Shown piece by piece: positions 8,367 through 18,600 of a stretch of DNA of 64,000 bases; positions within the stretch are counted from its first letter, which is position 1, and each line of letters begins with the position of its first letter. Under the pieces are notes generated by a model. It searched no databases. It saw only the letters and a program-made list of their open reading frames with translations, and was not told the origin of the DNA. A program made the translations under genes and the position numbers. Source of the DNA: VRUE01 sp963705635 (GTDB lineage: Bacteria > Actinomycetota > Thermoleophilia > Solirubrobacterales > 70-9); assembly GCA_963705635.1 (NCBI GenBank), contig CAVPKH010000004.1:1054001-1118000 (forward strand). The letters are read 5' to 3'.

Positions 8367-9441
8367 GCAAGCAGCGGTGCTGGCGATCGCGGTCGCCGCG
8401 ATGCTCAGCGGCCAGGCCCAGGCGCTGACGCTGGTCCCGCCAAAACCGGACGTCCTCCTCGGCATCAGTGACCGCGGCAGCACGCAGGACTTCACCGAAT
8501 TCACCGAACTGCTCAGCAAGCACCCGGCGCTGCTGGAGACCTTCCACCCCTGGGGCAACAGCCTCAACCAGTCCTACGAACGCTGGCGCGAAACCGCGAC
8601 GCGGCCGATCCTGGCGATCTCGACGGCCGACGACCAGACGCTGAGCGAGCTGATCACCCCGGAGCAGATCGCCCTCGGGGCCGGCGACGACTACCTCCTG
8701 CAAGTCAACGACTTCTTCGCCAAACGCGGGCTGCCCGCCTACATCAGGCCACTGGGCGAGCCCAACCGCTGCCTCAACGTCTGGTCGGCGGTCAACTGCG
8801 ACGGCAGCCAGAAGGGCGGCGAACACACGACCGGCTGGTACAAGCAGGCCTTCCGCCGCATCGTCGCGATCGTGCGCGGGGGCCAGACGCTGGAAGGGAT
8901 CAACGCGACCCTGGCGGCAATCGGCCTGCCACCGCTCAACCGCACCAAGGGCCCAAACCCGACGGTCCTGCCGGCGGCGCCGGTCAGCATCATCTGGAGC
9001 CCGCTGCCGGGCGGCTCGCCGCGGGTGAAGGGAAACTTCCCCGGCAACTACTGGCCGGGCGCTCCCTGGGTCGACTGGGTGGGGACCGACTTCTACTCGC
9101 AGTATCCAGTCTGGAAAGACCTCAATCGCTTCTACGCCGCGGTGCAGTGGAAGCGCAAGCCGGTCGCGATAACCGAGTGGGCGGTCTCCGGCAAAGACGA
9201 CCCCCGCTTCGTCAAAGAACTGGTCGCGTGGACGGTCAAACGGCCGCGGGTGCGGATGCTCGTCTACTACACCGGCTTCGGCCCGGGCGCAAACCCCTAC
9301 GACCTCAGCCTCTATCCGCGGACGACCAACACCCTGCGCCTGAAGATCCGCCGCCCCAACTTCCTCCAGTACGCCGAATACAACGCCGGCCTCCTGCCGC
9401 CACTGCCGCCACCGCCGCCGAAAACGGCCAAAGTCAGCTAG
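8347..9441 (+). CDS. Secreted GH26-like glycoside hydrolase
   Basis: The 364-residue protein has a signal peptide (SIRQAAVLAIAVAAMLSGQAQA). The body looks like a clan GH-A TIM barrel of GH26 (beta-mannanase-like) type: the likely acid/base Glu is in AYIRPLGEPN (near residue 138) and the likely nucleophile Glu in KPVAITEWAVSG (near residue 280). Retention of both acids supports an active enzyme; the substrate is not determined. The C-terminus ends in a proline run (PPLPPPPPKTAK). It overlaps the SDR gene by 20 bases and is followed by a 49-base palindrome before the convergent groEL. Confidence 0.78.
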   Translation: MSWRSIRQAAVLAIAVAAMLSGQAQALTLVPPKPDVLLGISDRGSTQDFTEFTELLSKHPALLETFHPWGNSLNQSYERWRETATRPILAISTADDQTLSELITPEQIALGAGDDYLLQVNDFFAKRGLPAYIRPLGEPNRCLNVWSAVNCDGSQKGGEHTTGWYKQAFRRIVAIVRGGQTLEGINATLAAIGLPPLNRTKGPNPTVLPAAPVSIIWSPLPGGSPRVKGNFPGNYWPGAPWVDWVGTDFYSQYPVWKDLNRFYAAVQWKRKPVAITEWAVSGKDDPRFVKELVAWTVKRPRVRMLVYYTGFGPGANPYDLSLYPRTTNTLRLKIRRPNFLQYAEYNAGLLPPLPPPPPKTAKVS

Positions 9442-9447
9442 GACGTC

Positions 9448-9496
9448 GACGCGAATCAAGTTCTCCATGAAATAGATGGAGAACTTGATTCGCGTC
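9448..9496. repeat. 49-base near-perfect palindrome, copy 1
   Basis: Arms 9448-9468 and 9476-9496 are perfect 21-base complements (GACGCGAATCAAGTTCTCC...) around a 7-base loop GAAATAG. A second copy of the same length occurs at 26429-26477. Both lie immediately after a plus-strand stop codon and before a convergent minus-strand gene. Confidence 0.85.
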
Positions 9497-9507
9497 TCGT
9501 GAGAAAG

Positions 9508-9535
9508 GAGAGGCCCGGCTTTTGCCGGGCCTCTC
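9508..9535 (-). terminator. groEL terminator hairpin
   Basis: GAGAGGCCCGGC at 9508-9519 pairs with its complement at 9524-9535 around TTTT, a 12-pair GC-rich stem. Read leftward it is followed by CTTTCTC, a weak pyrimidine tract. It lies about 50 bases beyond the groEL stop and can also serve the convergent plus-strand gene. Confidence 0.75.
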
Positions 9536-9582
9536 GGAAAGACACTCGCCTGTTGGGGCGAGGATACGCCTGGGCGGCGTGG

Positions 9583-11223
9583 CTACATCATGCCGCCCAT
9601 GTCTGGCATGCCGCCGGGCATGCCGCCACCGCCAGCGCCTTCCTTCTCGGGCGGCTCGGCGATGATCGCCTCGGTGACGAGGATGTTCTTCGCGATCGAG
9701 GCGGCGTTCTCGAGCGCCGATCGGGTGACCTTGGTCGGATCGATGACGCCGGCGGCGATCAGGTCACCGTACTCACCGGTGGCCGCGTTGAGGCCTTCGC
9801 CGGCCTTCAGCTCGCGCACCTTGTTGACCACGACCGAGCCCTCCAGGCCGGAGTTCTCGGCGATCTGGCGGACCGGCTCCTCGAGCGAGCGGTGGACGAT
9901 CCGGGCGCCAGTTGCCTCGTCCGGATCCTCGTGCTTGTCCGTGTCGAGACTTGACTGAGCGTTGAGCAGAGCCACGCCACCACCCGGCACGACGCCCTCC
10001 TCGAGCGCGGCGCGGGTCGCCTGCAGCGCGTCCTCGACGCGGTGCTTCTTCTCCTTCATCTCGGTCTCGGTGGCAGCGCCGACCTTGACCACGGCGACAC
10101 CGCCGGCCAGCTTGGCGAGGCGCTCCTGGAGCTTCTCGCGATCGAAATCGGAGTCGGTGTTCTCGACCTCGTTTTTGATCTGCTTGATCCGGCCCTTAAT
10201 GTCGTCGGCCTCACCGGAGCCGTCGATGATCGTCGTCGTGTCCTTGGAGATGACGACGCGGCGGGCTTTGCCGAGCTGGGAGATCTGGGTGTTCTCGAGT
10301 TTGAGACCCATCTCCTCGGTGATCACCTCACCGCCGGTGAGGATGGCGATGTCCTCCAGCATCCGCTTGCGACGGTCGCCGAAGCCGGGCGCCTTGACCG
10401 CGACACCGGTGAAGGTGCCACGCAGCTTGTTGACGACGAGCGTCGCGAGGCACTCGCCCTCGACGTCCTCGGCAACGATCATCAGCGGCTTGCCACCCTG
10501 CATCACCTGCTCGAGCACCGGCAGGATGTCCCGCACGGAGCCGATTTTCTGGTTGGCGATGAGGATGTAGGGATCCTCCAGCACCGCCTCCATGCGGTCC
10601 TGGTCGGTGACCATGTACGGGGAGATGTAGCCCTTGTCGAACTGCATCCCCTCGGTGAACTCCAGCTCCATGCCGAAGGTCTGGCCTTCCTCGACGTTGA
10701 CGACGCCGTCCTTGCCGACCTTCTCGATCGCATCGGCAATCACGTTGCCGATCTCGTCGTCACCGGCGGAGATGGCGGCGACGCGGGCGATCTGCTCCTT
10801 GCCCGCAACCTCCTTGGACTGCTTCTCGCGCAGGGTCTCGACGACGTCTTCGACGGCCTTCTCGATCCCGCGGCGCAGGGCCAGCGGGTTGGCGCCGGCG
10901 GCGACGTTCTTGAGCCCCTGGCGGACGATGATCTGGGCCAGCAGCGTCGCCGTCGTCGTACCGTCACCGGCGACGTCGTTGGTCGCCGTGGCGACCTCGC
11001 GGACGAGCTGGGCGCCCTGGTTCTCGAAGACGTCCTCGACCTCGATCTCGCGGGCGATGGTGACGCCGTCGTTGGTGATCGTCGGCGCGCCGAACTTCTT
11101 GTCGAGCACGACGTAACGGCCCTTGGGGCCGAGGGTGACCTTGACCGCGTCGGCGACTGCGTCGACACCGGCCTGCAGGGCCCCCCTTGCTTCCTCGCTG
11201 AACTTCAGCTCCTTATGAGCCAT
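9583..11223 (-). CDS. groEL: 60-kDa chaperonin GroEL
   Basis: A full-length, 546-residue chaperonin subunit. Landmarks are KVTLGPKGRYVVLDKKFGAP, the ATP-binding GDGTTTATLLA, and GGGVALLNA near the C-terminus. The tail is Gly/Met-rich (GGGMPGGMPDMGGMM) as in canonical GroEL, rather than the His-rich tail of actinobacterial GroEL1 paralogues. It assembles into 14-mer rings that fold cytosolic proteins with GroES. The ATG follows AGGAAGGA. It lies 48 bases downstream of groES in a two-gene operon under the CIRCE operator at 11610-11636. Confidence 0.98.
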   Translation of the reverse strand: MAHKELKFSEEARGALQAGVDAVADAVKVTLGPKGRYVVLDKKFGAPTITNDGVTIAREIEVEDVFENQGAQLVREVATATNDVAGDGTTTATLLAQIIVRQGLKNVAAGANPLALRRGIEKAVEDVVETLREKQSKEVAGKEQIARVAAISAGDDEIGNVIADAIEKVGKDGVVNVEEGQTFGMELEFTEGMQFDKGYISPYMVTDQDRMEAVLEDPYILIANQKIGSVRDILPVLEQVMQGGKPLMIVAEDVEGECLATLVVNKLRGTFTGVAVKAPGFGDRRKRMLEDIAILTGGEVITEEMGLKLENTQISQLGKARRVVISKDTTTIIDGSGEADDIKGRIKQIKNEVENTDSDFDREKLQERLAKLAGGVAVVKVGAATETEMKEKKHRVEDALQATRAALEEGVVPGGGVALLNAQSSLDTDKHEDPDEATGARIVHRSLEEPVRQIAENSGLEGSVVVNKVRELKAGEGLNAATGEYGDLIAAGVIDPTKVTRSALENAASIAKNILVTEAIIAEPPEKEGAGGGGMPGGMPDMGGMM

Positions 11224-11271
11224 TTGATTTCAGTCCTTCCTTAGTTCTTCTAAGTCCTGGTTGGCGAACGG

Positions 11272-11559
11272 TCAGCCGAGCTTGGCGAGGACGTCCGACT
11301 CGCGCAAAACGAGCAGATCCTCATCCTCGACGGTGACCTCGGTGCCGCCGTATTTGGAGTAGAGGACTTCGTCACCCTCGCTCAGGTCGAGCGGGCGGCG
11401 AGTGCCGTCCTCATTGATCGCGCCATCGCCAACGGCGACGACCTTGCCCTTCTGGGGCTTCTCCTTGGCCGTATCGGGGAGGACGATTCCGCTCGCGGTC
11501 GTCTCCTCCTCTTCGATCGGCTTCACGATCAGCCGGTCCCCGAGGGGCTTCAGCTTCAT
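11272..11559 (-). CDS. groES: 10-kDa co-chaperonin GroES
   Basis: The 95-residue protein contains the complete family sequence: LKPLGDRLIVKPIEEEE at the start, the mobile loop TTASGIVLPDTAKEKPQKG, and DEVLYSKYGGTEV near the end. It caps the GroEL ring. The ATG is preceded by GGAGG at a seven-base spacing. It is the promoter-proximal gene of the groES-groEL operon, with a CIRCE element 50 bases upstream. Confidence 0.98.
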   Translation of the reverse strand: MKLKPLGDRLIVKPIEEEETTASGIVLPDTAKEKPQKGKVVAVGDGAINEDGTRRPLDLSEGDEVLYSKYGGTEVTVEDEDLLVLRESDVLAKLG

Positions 11560-11609
11560 CCGTATACCTCCATCTATGGGTGAGTGTGGATCAGAAGTTC
11601 ACGACTGGC

Positions 11610-11636
11610 TTGGCACTCTATGGGTGAGAGTGCCAG
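11610..11636 (-). promoter_or_regulatory. CIRCE operator (HrcA-binding) of groES-groEL
   Basis: TTGGCACTC, nine bases, then GAGTGCCAG: the arms are complementary in eight of nine positions and match the CIRCE consensus TTAGCACTC-N9-GAGTGCTAA closely. The position, 50 bases upstream of groES, fits repression by HrcA under non-stress conditions. A 12-base direct repeat TCTATGGGTGAG (11573-11584 and 11617-11628) overlaps the spacer. Confidence 0.92.
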
Positions 11637-11734
11637 CGCTGAAAGATAGCGAGCCGAACAAGCCCGCGGGCCGACGCGACGAAAAGGTCCCTCTGCGACC
11701 GGGAAATCGGCCCCGTCGGCGGCGGCAGCGGGGA

Positions 11735-12208
<474 letters not shown>

Positions 12209-12271
12209 TGGGGCTAGATGGTCGCCGCCTGGGGGCGTGCCGGGCCAAGCAGATCAAGGACGCAGGGCGCA

Positions 12272-12292
12272 GCCTTTGCTGGAGGCAAAGGC
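12272..12292 (-). terminator. Hairpin downstream of the ASCH gene
   Basis: GCCTTTGC at 12272-12279 is perfectly complementary to GCAAAGGC at 12285-12292 around a five-base loop. It lies about 50 bases past the ASCH stop in its reading direction. No clear T-run follows; terminator function is inferred from position. Confidence 0.5.
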
Positions 12293-12338
12293 AAGCCCGA
12301 GGACGCCGATATGCGCAGTGCCCGGCGCGTCATCCAGG

Positions 12339-12743
12339 TCAGTTGTGGTGCGGGGTCTCCCCATTGCCGAAGTGCGCCCCCGGCGGCTCGACGATCTGGG
12401 AGAAGCGGATCACGGTGACGAGTTCCTCCGGCGCCACCGGGCGGCCGTAGATCTGTTCGAGGAACTTGATCTCGTCCTCGAGGCGGCGGAACTCGGGGTT
12501 GTCGTGCTCGATGTCGCGCGGCGAGAGCTCGGAGACCCGCTTCACCTCGACGTCGTCGATCACCGCGGTGAAGATCTTCTCGCGCGGGCTGTGGCGGAAG
12601 CCGACCGTGATCCAGACGACCTGGCCGCGCTCGTACTTGTTGCTCTTGTCGCCAAGCCTGATCGTCGCCGACTTGCGACCGCGCTTGAGCTGGTCGACGA
12701 AGATCGGCGAGTAGAAGTTGAGTACGTAGATACCGCCCCGCAT
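12339..12743 (-). CDS. ASCH-domain protein
   Basis: I take the ATG at 12743 (MRGGIYVLNFYSPIFVDQL), giving 134 residues; the open frame runs on to 13244 but only as low-complexity sequence antisense to the RTX gene. The features GRKSATIRLGDKSNKYERGQVVWITVG match the ASCH fold, a PUA-like beta barrel that binds RNA or modified nucleotides. Related small proteins include YqfB-type amidohydrolases and coactivator-like RNA binders. Conserved Lys (RKSATIRLG) and Thr residues of the YqfB-type pocket may be present, but the specific activity is open. It stands alone. Confidence 0.8.
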   Translation of the reverse strand: MRGGIYVLNFYSPIFVDQLKRGRKSATIRLGDKSNKYERGQVVWITVGFRHSPREKIFTAVIDDVEVKRVSELSPRDIEHDNPEFRRLEDEIKFLEQIYGRPVAPEELVTVIRFSQIVEPPGAHFGNGETPHHN

Positions 12744-12902
12744 CGGCAGCGAGCGTATCTGACCCGCGCGAGGCCAGGCCTCGCGCTCGCAGTCATCTTC
12801 ACTCCCGGGACGCGTTATCGAGCTGGACGAATGATCTACCCAGTTTTGAACGTTTGTCGTCCAGGAGTGTAGATCGGCCCAAAACGGGTCGATGGGGGTG
12901 TG

Positions 12903-14797
12903 ATGAATTTGAGCTCCCACCGTTCCCGCGGGCGCTTCGCCGCCGCACTGGCCTGCGCGGCATTCTTCCTGCTCGCTTTCGCCGCCGGCGCCAGCGCCGC
13001 GAAGTGCGACGGCAAGCACGCGACGATCGTCGGCACCGCCGGCGACGACGTGATCGTCGGCAAGAAGGCCAGCGACGTGATCTACGGCGGCGGTGGCGAC
13101 GACCGCATCAGCGGCGGCCCGAACGGCAACGACAGGATCTGCGGCGGGCCCGGCGACGACACGATCCACGGCGGCCGCGGCTTTGACGCCCTCTACGGCG
13201 AAGCCGGCGACGACCGGCTCGCCGGCGACAAGGGCTCCGACCACATCGAGGGGGGGAGGGAGACGACAACCTCAACGGCGCCCAGGGCAGCGACAGCCTC
13301 GTCGGCGGGGCCGGCGACGACTCGCTGCTCGGGGTCAAAGGCCCCGACAACCTGATCGGCGGGGCCGGTGACGACTACTTGAAGGGCGACAAGGGCAGCG
13401 ACAGCGAGGATGGAAGCGGTGGCAACGACGCTCTCTTCGGCGACAAGGGCAACGACAAGGTCGACGGCGGGCCCGGCAGCGATCAGATCGAAGGCGGGCC
13501 CGGCGACGACCCGAGGCTCGACGGCGGGCCCGACGGCGACTTCGTCTACGGCGGTGCCGGCAGCGACAGCGCCAGCGGCGGCGGGGGCGACGGCGACGTG
13601 GTCCGCGGCGACAGCGGTGAAGACAAGCTCGACGGCGGCCCCGGCGCCCTGGACATCGTCTCCTACGCCAGCGCGACCCGCAGCGGCGTCATCGTCGACC
13701 TCGCTTCGGGGCGCTCGAAAGGCGACGGCCACGACACGCTCACGGGCTTCGAGGACGTGGTCGGCTCACCGCAGGGCGACGACATCCTCGGTGACGGCGC
13801 GGTCAACCGCCTCGACGGTGGCGTCGGCAACGACGACCTCGACGGCATGGGCGGCCCCGATGAAGCCTTCGGCGGGGCCGGCAGCGACGAATGCGACGGC
13901 TTCGCCGCCGAGTACTCCTGCGGCGCCGAAGAAAACCCGCCCGGGAGCGGCACCTACGTCATCCTCAACCAGGGACTCGACGGCAACAGCCTGATCGTGC
14001 AGGGGACCGACGGCGCCAACGACATCCACGTCTACTTCAACAACGGCATCTGGACGGTGTCGGAAAACGGCCCGATCGCCGCCGGCGACGGCTGCCAGTC
14101 GGTCAGCGCGAGCAGCGCGATCGCAACCGCGACCTGCCCGACCACGACGGCGGCCGGGCTGGTGGTGATCACCGGCGGCGCTGGCGACGACTCGATCAAC
14201 GTCAGCGAAAGCGTTCCCGCCAGCGTCAAAGTCCGCGCCAACGGCAACGCCGGCTCCGACGCCCTCAGCGGCGGTGTCGGCGACGACGTGCTGGAAGCCG
14301 GAGAGAACTACAACGGCCCCGACAACGGCAACGACACCCTGGTCGGCAACGCCGGCAGCGACGTGCTCTACGCCGATCCCGGGGCCGACCAGCTCTCGGG
14401 CGGGCCCGGCAACGACCTGCTCGTCTCCTCGGTCGAGGTCTGCCAGGGCCACGCCTACAGCGGCGGGCCCGGCGAGGACACGGTCTCCTACGGCCGCTCG
14501 AACGCGAGCATGCGGGTCGAGCTGAACGGCACCGGCGCCCCGCCCGGCTGCGGCAGCCCCGACCAGGTCCTCGGCGACAACGAGGACCTCGAGGGATCGG
14601 ACGGGCCCGACGTGCTGATCGGCGACAACGGCGCCAACAGCCTCTTCGGCCACCTCGGCGCCGACACCTTCGTCGGCAAGGGCGGCAACGACTCAATCGA
14701 AGCGATCGACGGCCAGCGCGACAAGGCGATTGACTGCGGCAGCGGCGATGACGGCGCCAGCAAGGACGGCTCCGACCCCAAGCCCGTCAACTGCTGA
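12903..14797 (+). CDS. Secreted RTX-type calcium-binding repeat protein, frameshifted
   Basis: An N-terminal signal peptide (RFAAALACAAFFLLAFAAGASA) is followed by many GGxGxDxLx nonapeptides, the Ca-binding RTX pattern, e.g. GGGGDDRISGGPNGNDRICG and GGAGDDYLKGDKGSDSEDG. About residues 360-430 are a non-repeat beta region, then repeats resume to the stop. The reading frame must move by -1 in the run of seven G at 13250-13256: upstream the frame is that of 12903, downstream that of 13379-14797. With the shift the product is about 631 residues and the repeat phase is preserved. Without it translation stops at 13355. The start is ATG 12903 (or GTG 12900). Unlike Gram-negative RTX proteins it uses a Sec-type signal. 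It is probably an extracellular or wall-associated Ca-binding protein. Confidence 0.82.
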
Positions 14798-14810
14798 CCC
14801 GGCCGCTCGC

Positions 14811-15512
14811 TCAGAAGATGTAGTTGCTCAGCTTCTCCGGCGCGAGCACGGTGACCCGGCCGCGGCCGGGCCGGACGATCCCGCCGCGCTCGAGGTCGGC
14901 GAGGAAGCGGCTGACGCTCTCGCGCGAGGTGCCCGCGAGCTGGGCCAGGTCGGCCTGGTTCATGTGGATCGTCACCTCGGCGCCCTCACCGTTGCGCGGC
15001 GACTCCTCGGCGACGAGCTGGGAGAGCACGCCGGCGACGCGGCTGGGCACGGTCTGGAAGGACTGGCGCGAGATCCGCTCGTTGGCGGTGCGCAGGCGGC
15101 GCACCAGGGCGGCGATCAGCTTCACCGTGATCTCGGGGTGGCGGCCGAGCAACGCCCGCACCTCACCCGCCGGCAGGGCCAGCAGCTCACCGTCGCTGAG
15201 CGCCTCGACGCTGGCCGAGCGCACCTCGCCGTCGAGCATCGCCAGCTCACCGAAGATGTCGCCGGGACCGAGCGTGGCGAGGGTGATCGCGCGCCCGTCG
15301 GAATGCTCGCGGGTGACGCGGAAGCTGCCGTCGCGGACGATGTAGCAGGCGTCGGAGTGGTCGCCCTCGTGAAAGACCCGGGTGCCGACCGGGAAGGAGC
15401 GCCCCACGGCGACCCGCGAGAAGCTCTCCAGCTCCCCCTCCTCGAGGTCGGCGAAGAGCGGCACGCTGCGCAGCAGCTCGACCGGCCCCAGTCCCCCCTC
15501 GCGATCCTCCAT
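14811..15512 (-). CDS. Crp/Fnr-family transcriptional regulator
   Basis: The 233-residue protein has an N-terminal cyclic-nucleotide-binding barrel; the phosphate-binding cassette reads FGELAMLDGEVRSASVEA, with the Arg-Ser-Ala pattern that contacts cAMP, so it is likely a cAMP-responsive CRP/GlxR-like regulator rather than an FNR (no N-terminal cysteine cluster). The C-terminal winged helix has NQADLAQLAGTSRESVSRFL, a typical CRP recognition helix. It would act as a dimer on promoters elsewhere. It is monocistronic; its stop faces the RTX gene stop 14 bases away. Confidence 0.93.
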   Translation of the reverse strand: MEDREGGLGPVELLRSVPLFADLEEGELESFSRVAVGRSFPVGTRVFHEGDHSDACYIVRDGSFRVTREHSDGRAITLATLGPGDIFGELAMLDGEVRSASVEALSDGELLALPAGEVRALLGRHPEITVKLIAALVRRLRTANERISRQSFQTVPSRVAGVLSQLVAEESPRNGEGAEVTIHMNQADLAQLAGTSRESVSRFLADLERGGIVRPGRGRVTVLAPEKLSNYIF

Positions 15513-15600
15513 TGCCTGATTATCCCAGGCCCGGATTGAGTTCCTCGAAAAACGGGAGACGAGCCGGCTCGGAGCCAGGGCAAAACGCCCGGCAAGTCGC

Positions 15601-18600
15601 TCAGCGGGCGGCGAGGGTGAGCTTGCGGGGGCCGCGGCTGAAGCCCGCCTCGAGCAGGGCCTCCTCGTGGCCGGAGCCGATCACCGGGTCGCCGTCGAAT
15701 CGCTCTATCGCCAGCTTGGGGAGCCGGCCGGCGGCGACCGCGGCGGCGAGGGCGCCGACGGCGGCGGCGAGCTCCTTGGCGCTGAGATCGGCGAGGCGGA
15801 GAATGCCACGGCCGCCGCGCTCGACGTAGACGACGGGGGCGCCGTCGCGCATGAGGAGATAGGCGCCCGGGACCCGGGCGGGACGGCGGCGCTCACCCTG
15901 GGCCGGCTTGGGCCAGGGCAGCGAGGACCCGTAGGGGTTGGCTGGATCGAGGGCGGCGAGCAGCAGGAAGGAGCCGTTCTCGGCGGGCAGGGAACGCAGG
16001 CGCTCGACCGCGCCGGGGAGGGCGAACTGGGCGCCGCCGAGGCCCTCGACGAAGTAGCCGCGGCGGGCGGTGCCGAGCAGCTCGAGGTTGCCGAGCTCGG
16101 CGTAGAGGCTGGCGAAGCCCCCGGGGACGCCCTCGGCGAGGACGGTCTCGCGGGTGACGATGCCGTAGCGCTCCAGCATCAGCTCGGCCTGGGCGCGCAG
16201 GCGCGGGCCGGCGGCGGGAGCGCTCTCGAAGAGGGGCGCGGTCAGCGACCAGCGGCCCTGCACCGCGGCCCCGGCGGCGCGGCGGCGGGCGAAGCGGCGG
16301 CCGCGCTGCTCGGCTGACGGCGCCGCCCGCAGGCGCGGGGCGCGCAGCGGCGAGAAGGCGTCGTTGGTCACCTCGCCGGCCCAGGCGAGGTCCCAGAGGG
16401 CCGCGTGGAGCTCCTCCAGCGGATGGTCGAGGTCGGCGAGCAGGTCGAGCCAGAAGTCGGGGCCGGCGGCGAGGCGCTGGCGGATCGCGTCGTGGACCTC
16501 GCCCTCGGGGCGCTCGAGCTTGAGGTTGGCGGGCGGCGGCCCGGCGAGGCGGACGTCATCGCGGAAGTAGAGGGCGACGCGGCCGTCGCTGCGGCCGCGG
16601 GCACCGGCGCCGATCCAGACCACCTCGCCGCTGGTGCAGAGTTCGTCGAGCCAGGTCGGCGAGTAGGAGCCGAGCCGGCGCGGCAGCACGTCGCCCTCCC
16701 AAACCTTCGGGGTCAGGGCGACCCCCTGCAGCGGGACGAGGGCCTCGCGCAGGCGATCCGGCCCGGCGCCGGCGGCGCGGTGGGCATCGACGTTCTGCCA
16801 GCTCGGCAGGAAGCGGGCGAAGCGATCGCGCCCGGCCGGCTCGACTTCGCGGCGCAGGTGGGCGAGGCTGGCGCGCCGCAGCCGCCGCAGCGCCTCGGCA
16901 TCGCACCACTCGCGCTCGCTGCCGCCGGGCAGCAGCTCGCCGCGGACGAGGGCGCCTTCGCGCTCGAGCTCGCGCAGGGCCGGCGTCGGGTCGACCCCGT
17001 AGCGAGCGAAGAGCTGCGCCGTCGGGAAGGGGCCGTGGGTGCGGGCGTAGCGACGCACCAGGGCCCGCATCGCGTCGGGATGCTGCTCGAGGAAGGTCTC
17101 GGGCAGGCCGGCGGGCGGCGGCACCCCGAGCGCGTCGCGATAGAGCCCGGCGTCCTCGCCGGCGATGTAGCGCTCCTCGCCGTTGATGCGGACCAGGGCG
17201 ACGCGGCGCTCGGCGACCAGCTTCTGCAGCATCGAAGCGGCCGAGTAGCCCTCCGTCACCCGCTCGTCGCACTCCTCCGCGGTGAGGTCACCGACGTTGC
17301 GCAGCACCTGCTGCAGGGCGTCGCGGTCGCCGGCGCGACCGGCCTCGGTGCGGTGCTGGAGCTGCGCCTCGACCTCCTCCAGCGCCCCCGGATCGATCAG
17401 CTCGCGCAGCTCCTCCTGGCCGAGCAGCTCGCGCAGCAGGTCGCGGTCGAGGGCCAGCGCCGCCGCCCGCCGCTCGGCGTTGGGCGTGTCCCCCTCGTAC
17501 ATGTAGGTGGCGACGTAGTCGAAGAGCAGCGAGGAGGCGAACGGCGAGGCGGTCGCCGTCTCGACCTCGACCAGATCGAGTTGGCGCGAGTGCAGCTTCG
17601 TCAACAGCTCCCGGAGCGAGGGCAGGTCGAGGACGTCGCGCAAGACCTCGCGGTAGGTCTCCAGCACGACCGGGAAGCGGGGGAAGTCGCGTGCCACCTC
17701 GAGCAGGCTCTGCGCCTTCAGCCGCTGCTGCCAGAGCGGCGTGCGCTTGCCCGGGTAGGCGCGCGGGATCAGCAGCGAGCGGGCGGCGTTCTCGCGGAAG
17801 TGGGAGCCGAAGAGGGCCGAGCCGGAGAGCTCGCCGACGATCAGCTCCTCGACCTCGTCGGGATCGATCAGGACGAGGTCGGCGGCGGGCGGCTCGTCGG
17901 CGTCGGGGAGGTGGATGACGATGCCGTCGTCGGACCAGATCGCGTCCGCCTCGAGGTCGTGCTCGGCGCGGATCTTGGCCGCCAGCGCCAACCCCCAGGC
18001 GGAGTGGACGCGGCCGCCGTAGGGCGAGAGGATGCAGAGCCGCCAGTCGCCGATCTCGTCGCGGAAGCGCTCGACCACGATCGTCTCGTCGGAGGGGACG
18101 ACGCGGGTCGCGGTCTGCTGCTCACGCAGGTAGGCGACGAGGTTCTCGGCGGCGCGGCGGTCGAGGTCGTACTCGGCGGCGAGCTCGGCCGGCTCGCGCG
18201 AGACCGCCTCGCGGGCGAAGGCGCCGATCGCCTTGCCCAGCTCGGCGGGGCGGCCGATCCCGTCGCCCTTCCAGAAGGGGACGGCGCCGGGGACGCCGGG
18301 CGCCGGGGTGACGATGACGCGGTCGCGGGTGATCTCCTCGATCCGCCAGGTGGTGGCGCCGAGCAGGAAGGTCTGGCCGGGGCGGGCCTCGTAGACCATC
18401 TCCTCGTCGAGCTCGCCGACGCGGCGGCCGTCGGGCAGGTGGACGCCGTAGAGGCCACGGTCGGGGATCGTGCCGGCGTTGGTGACGACCAGCTGCCGGG
18501 CGCCTTTGCGGCCGTGCATCGTGCCCTTGGTGCGGTCCCAGACGATCCGCGGTCGCAGCTCGGCGAAGCGGTCCGACGGGTAGCGCCCGTCGAGCATGTC

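Noticed and set aside
10042..11244. 400-codon plus-strand frame
   Set aside because: Antisense to groEL, Asp/Leu/Val/Gly-rich shadow.
12744..13244. N-terminal extension of the ASCH protein to 301 residues
   Set aside because: The extension is the antisense shadow of the RTX signal and repeat region; the ASCH domain starts at MRGGIYVLNF.
12900..14797. Tandem DNA repeat or CRISPR array
   Set aside because: The periodicity is at the protein level (Gly-Gly-x-Gly-x-Asp nonapeptides) with varied codons; no identical repeats with unique spacers.
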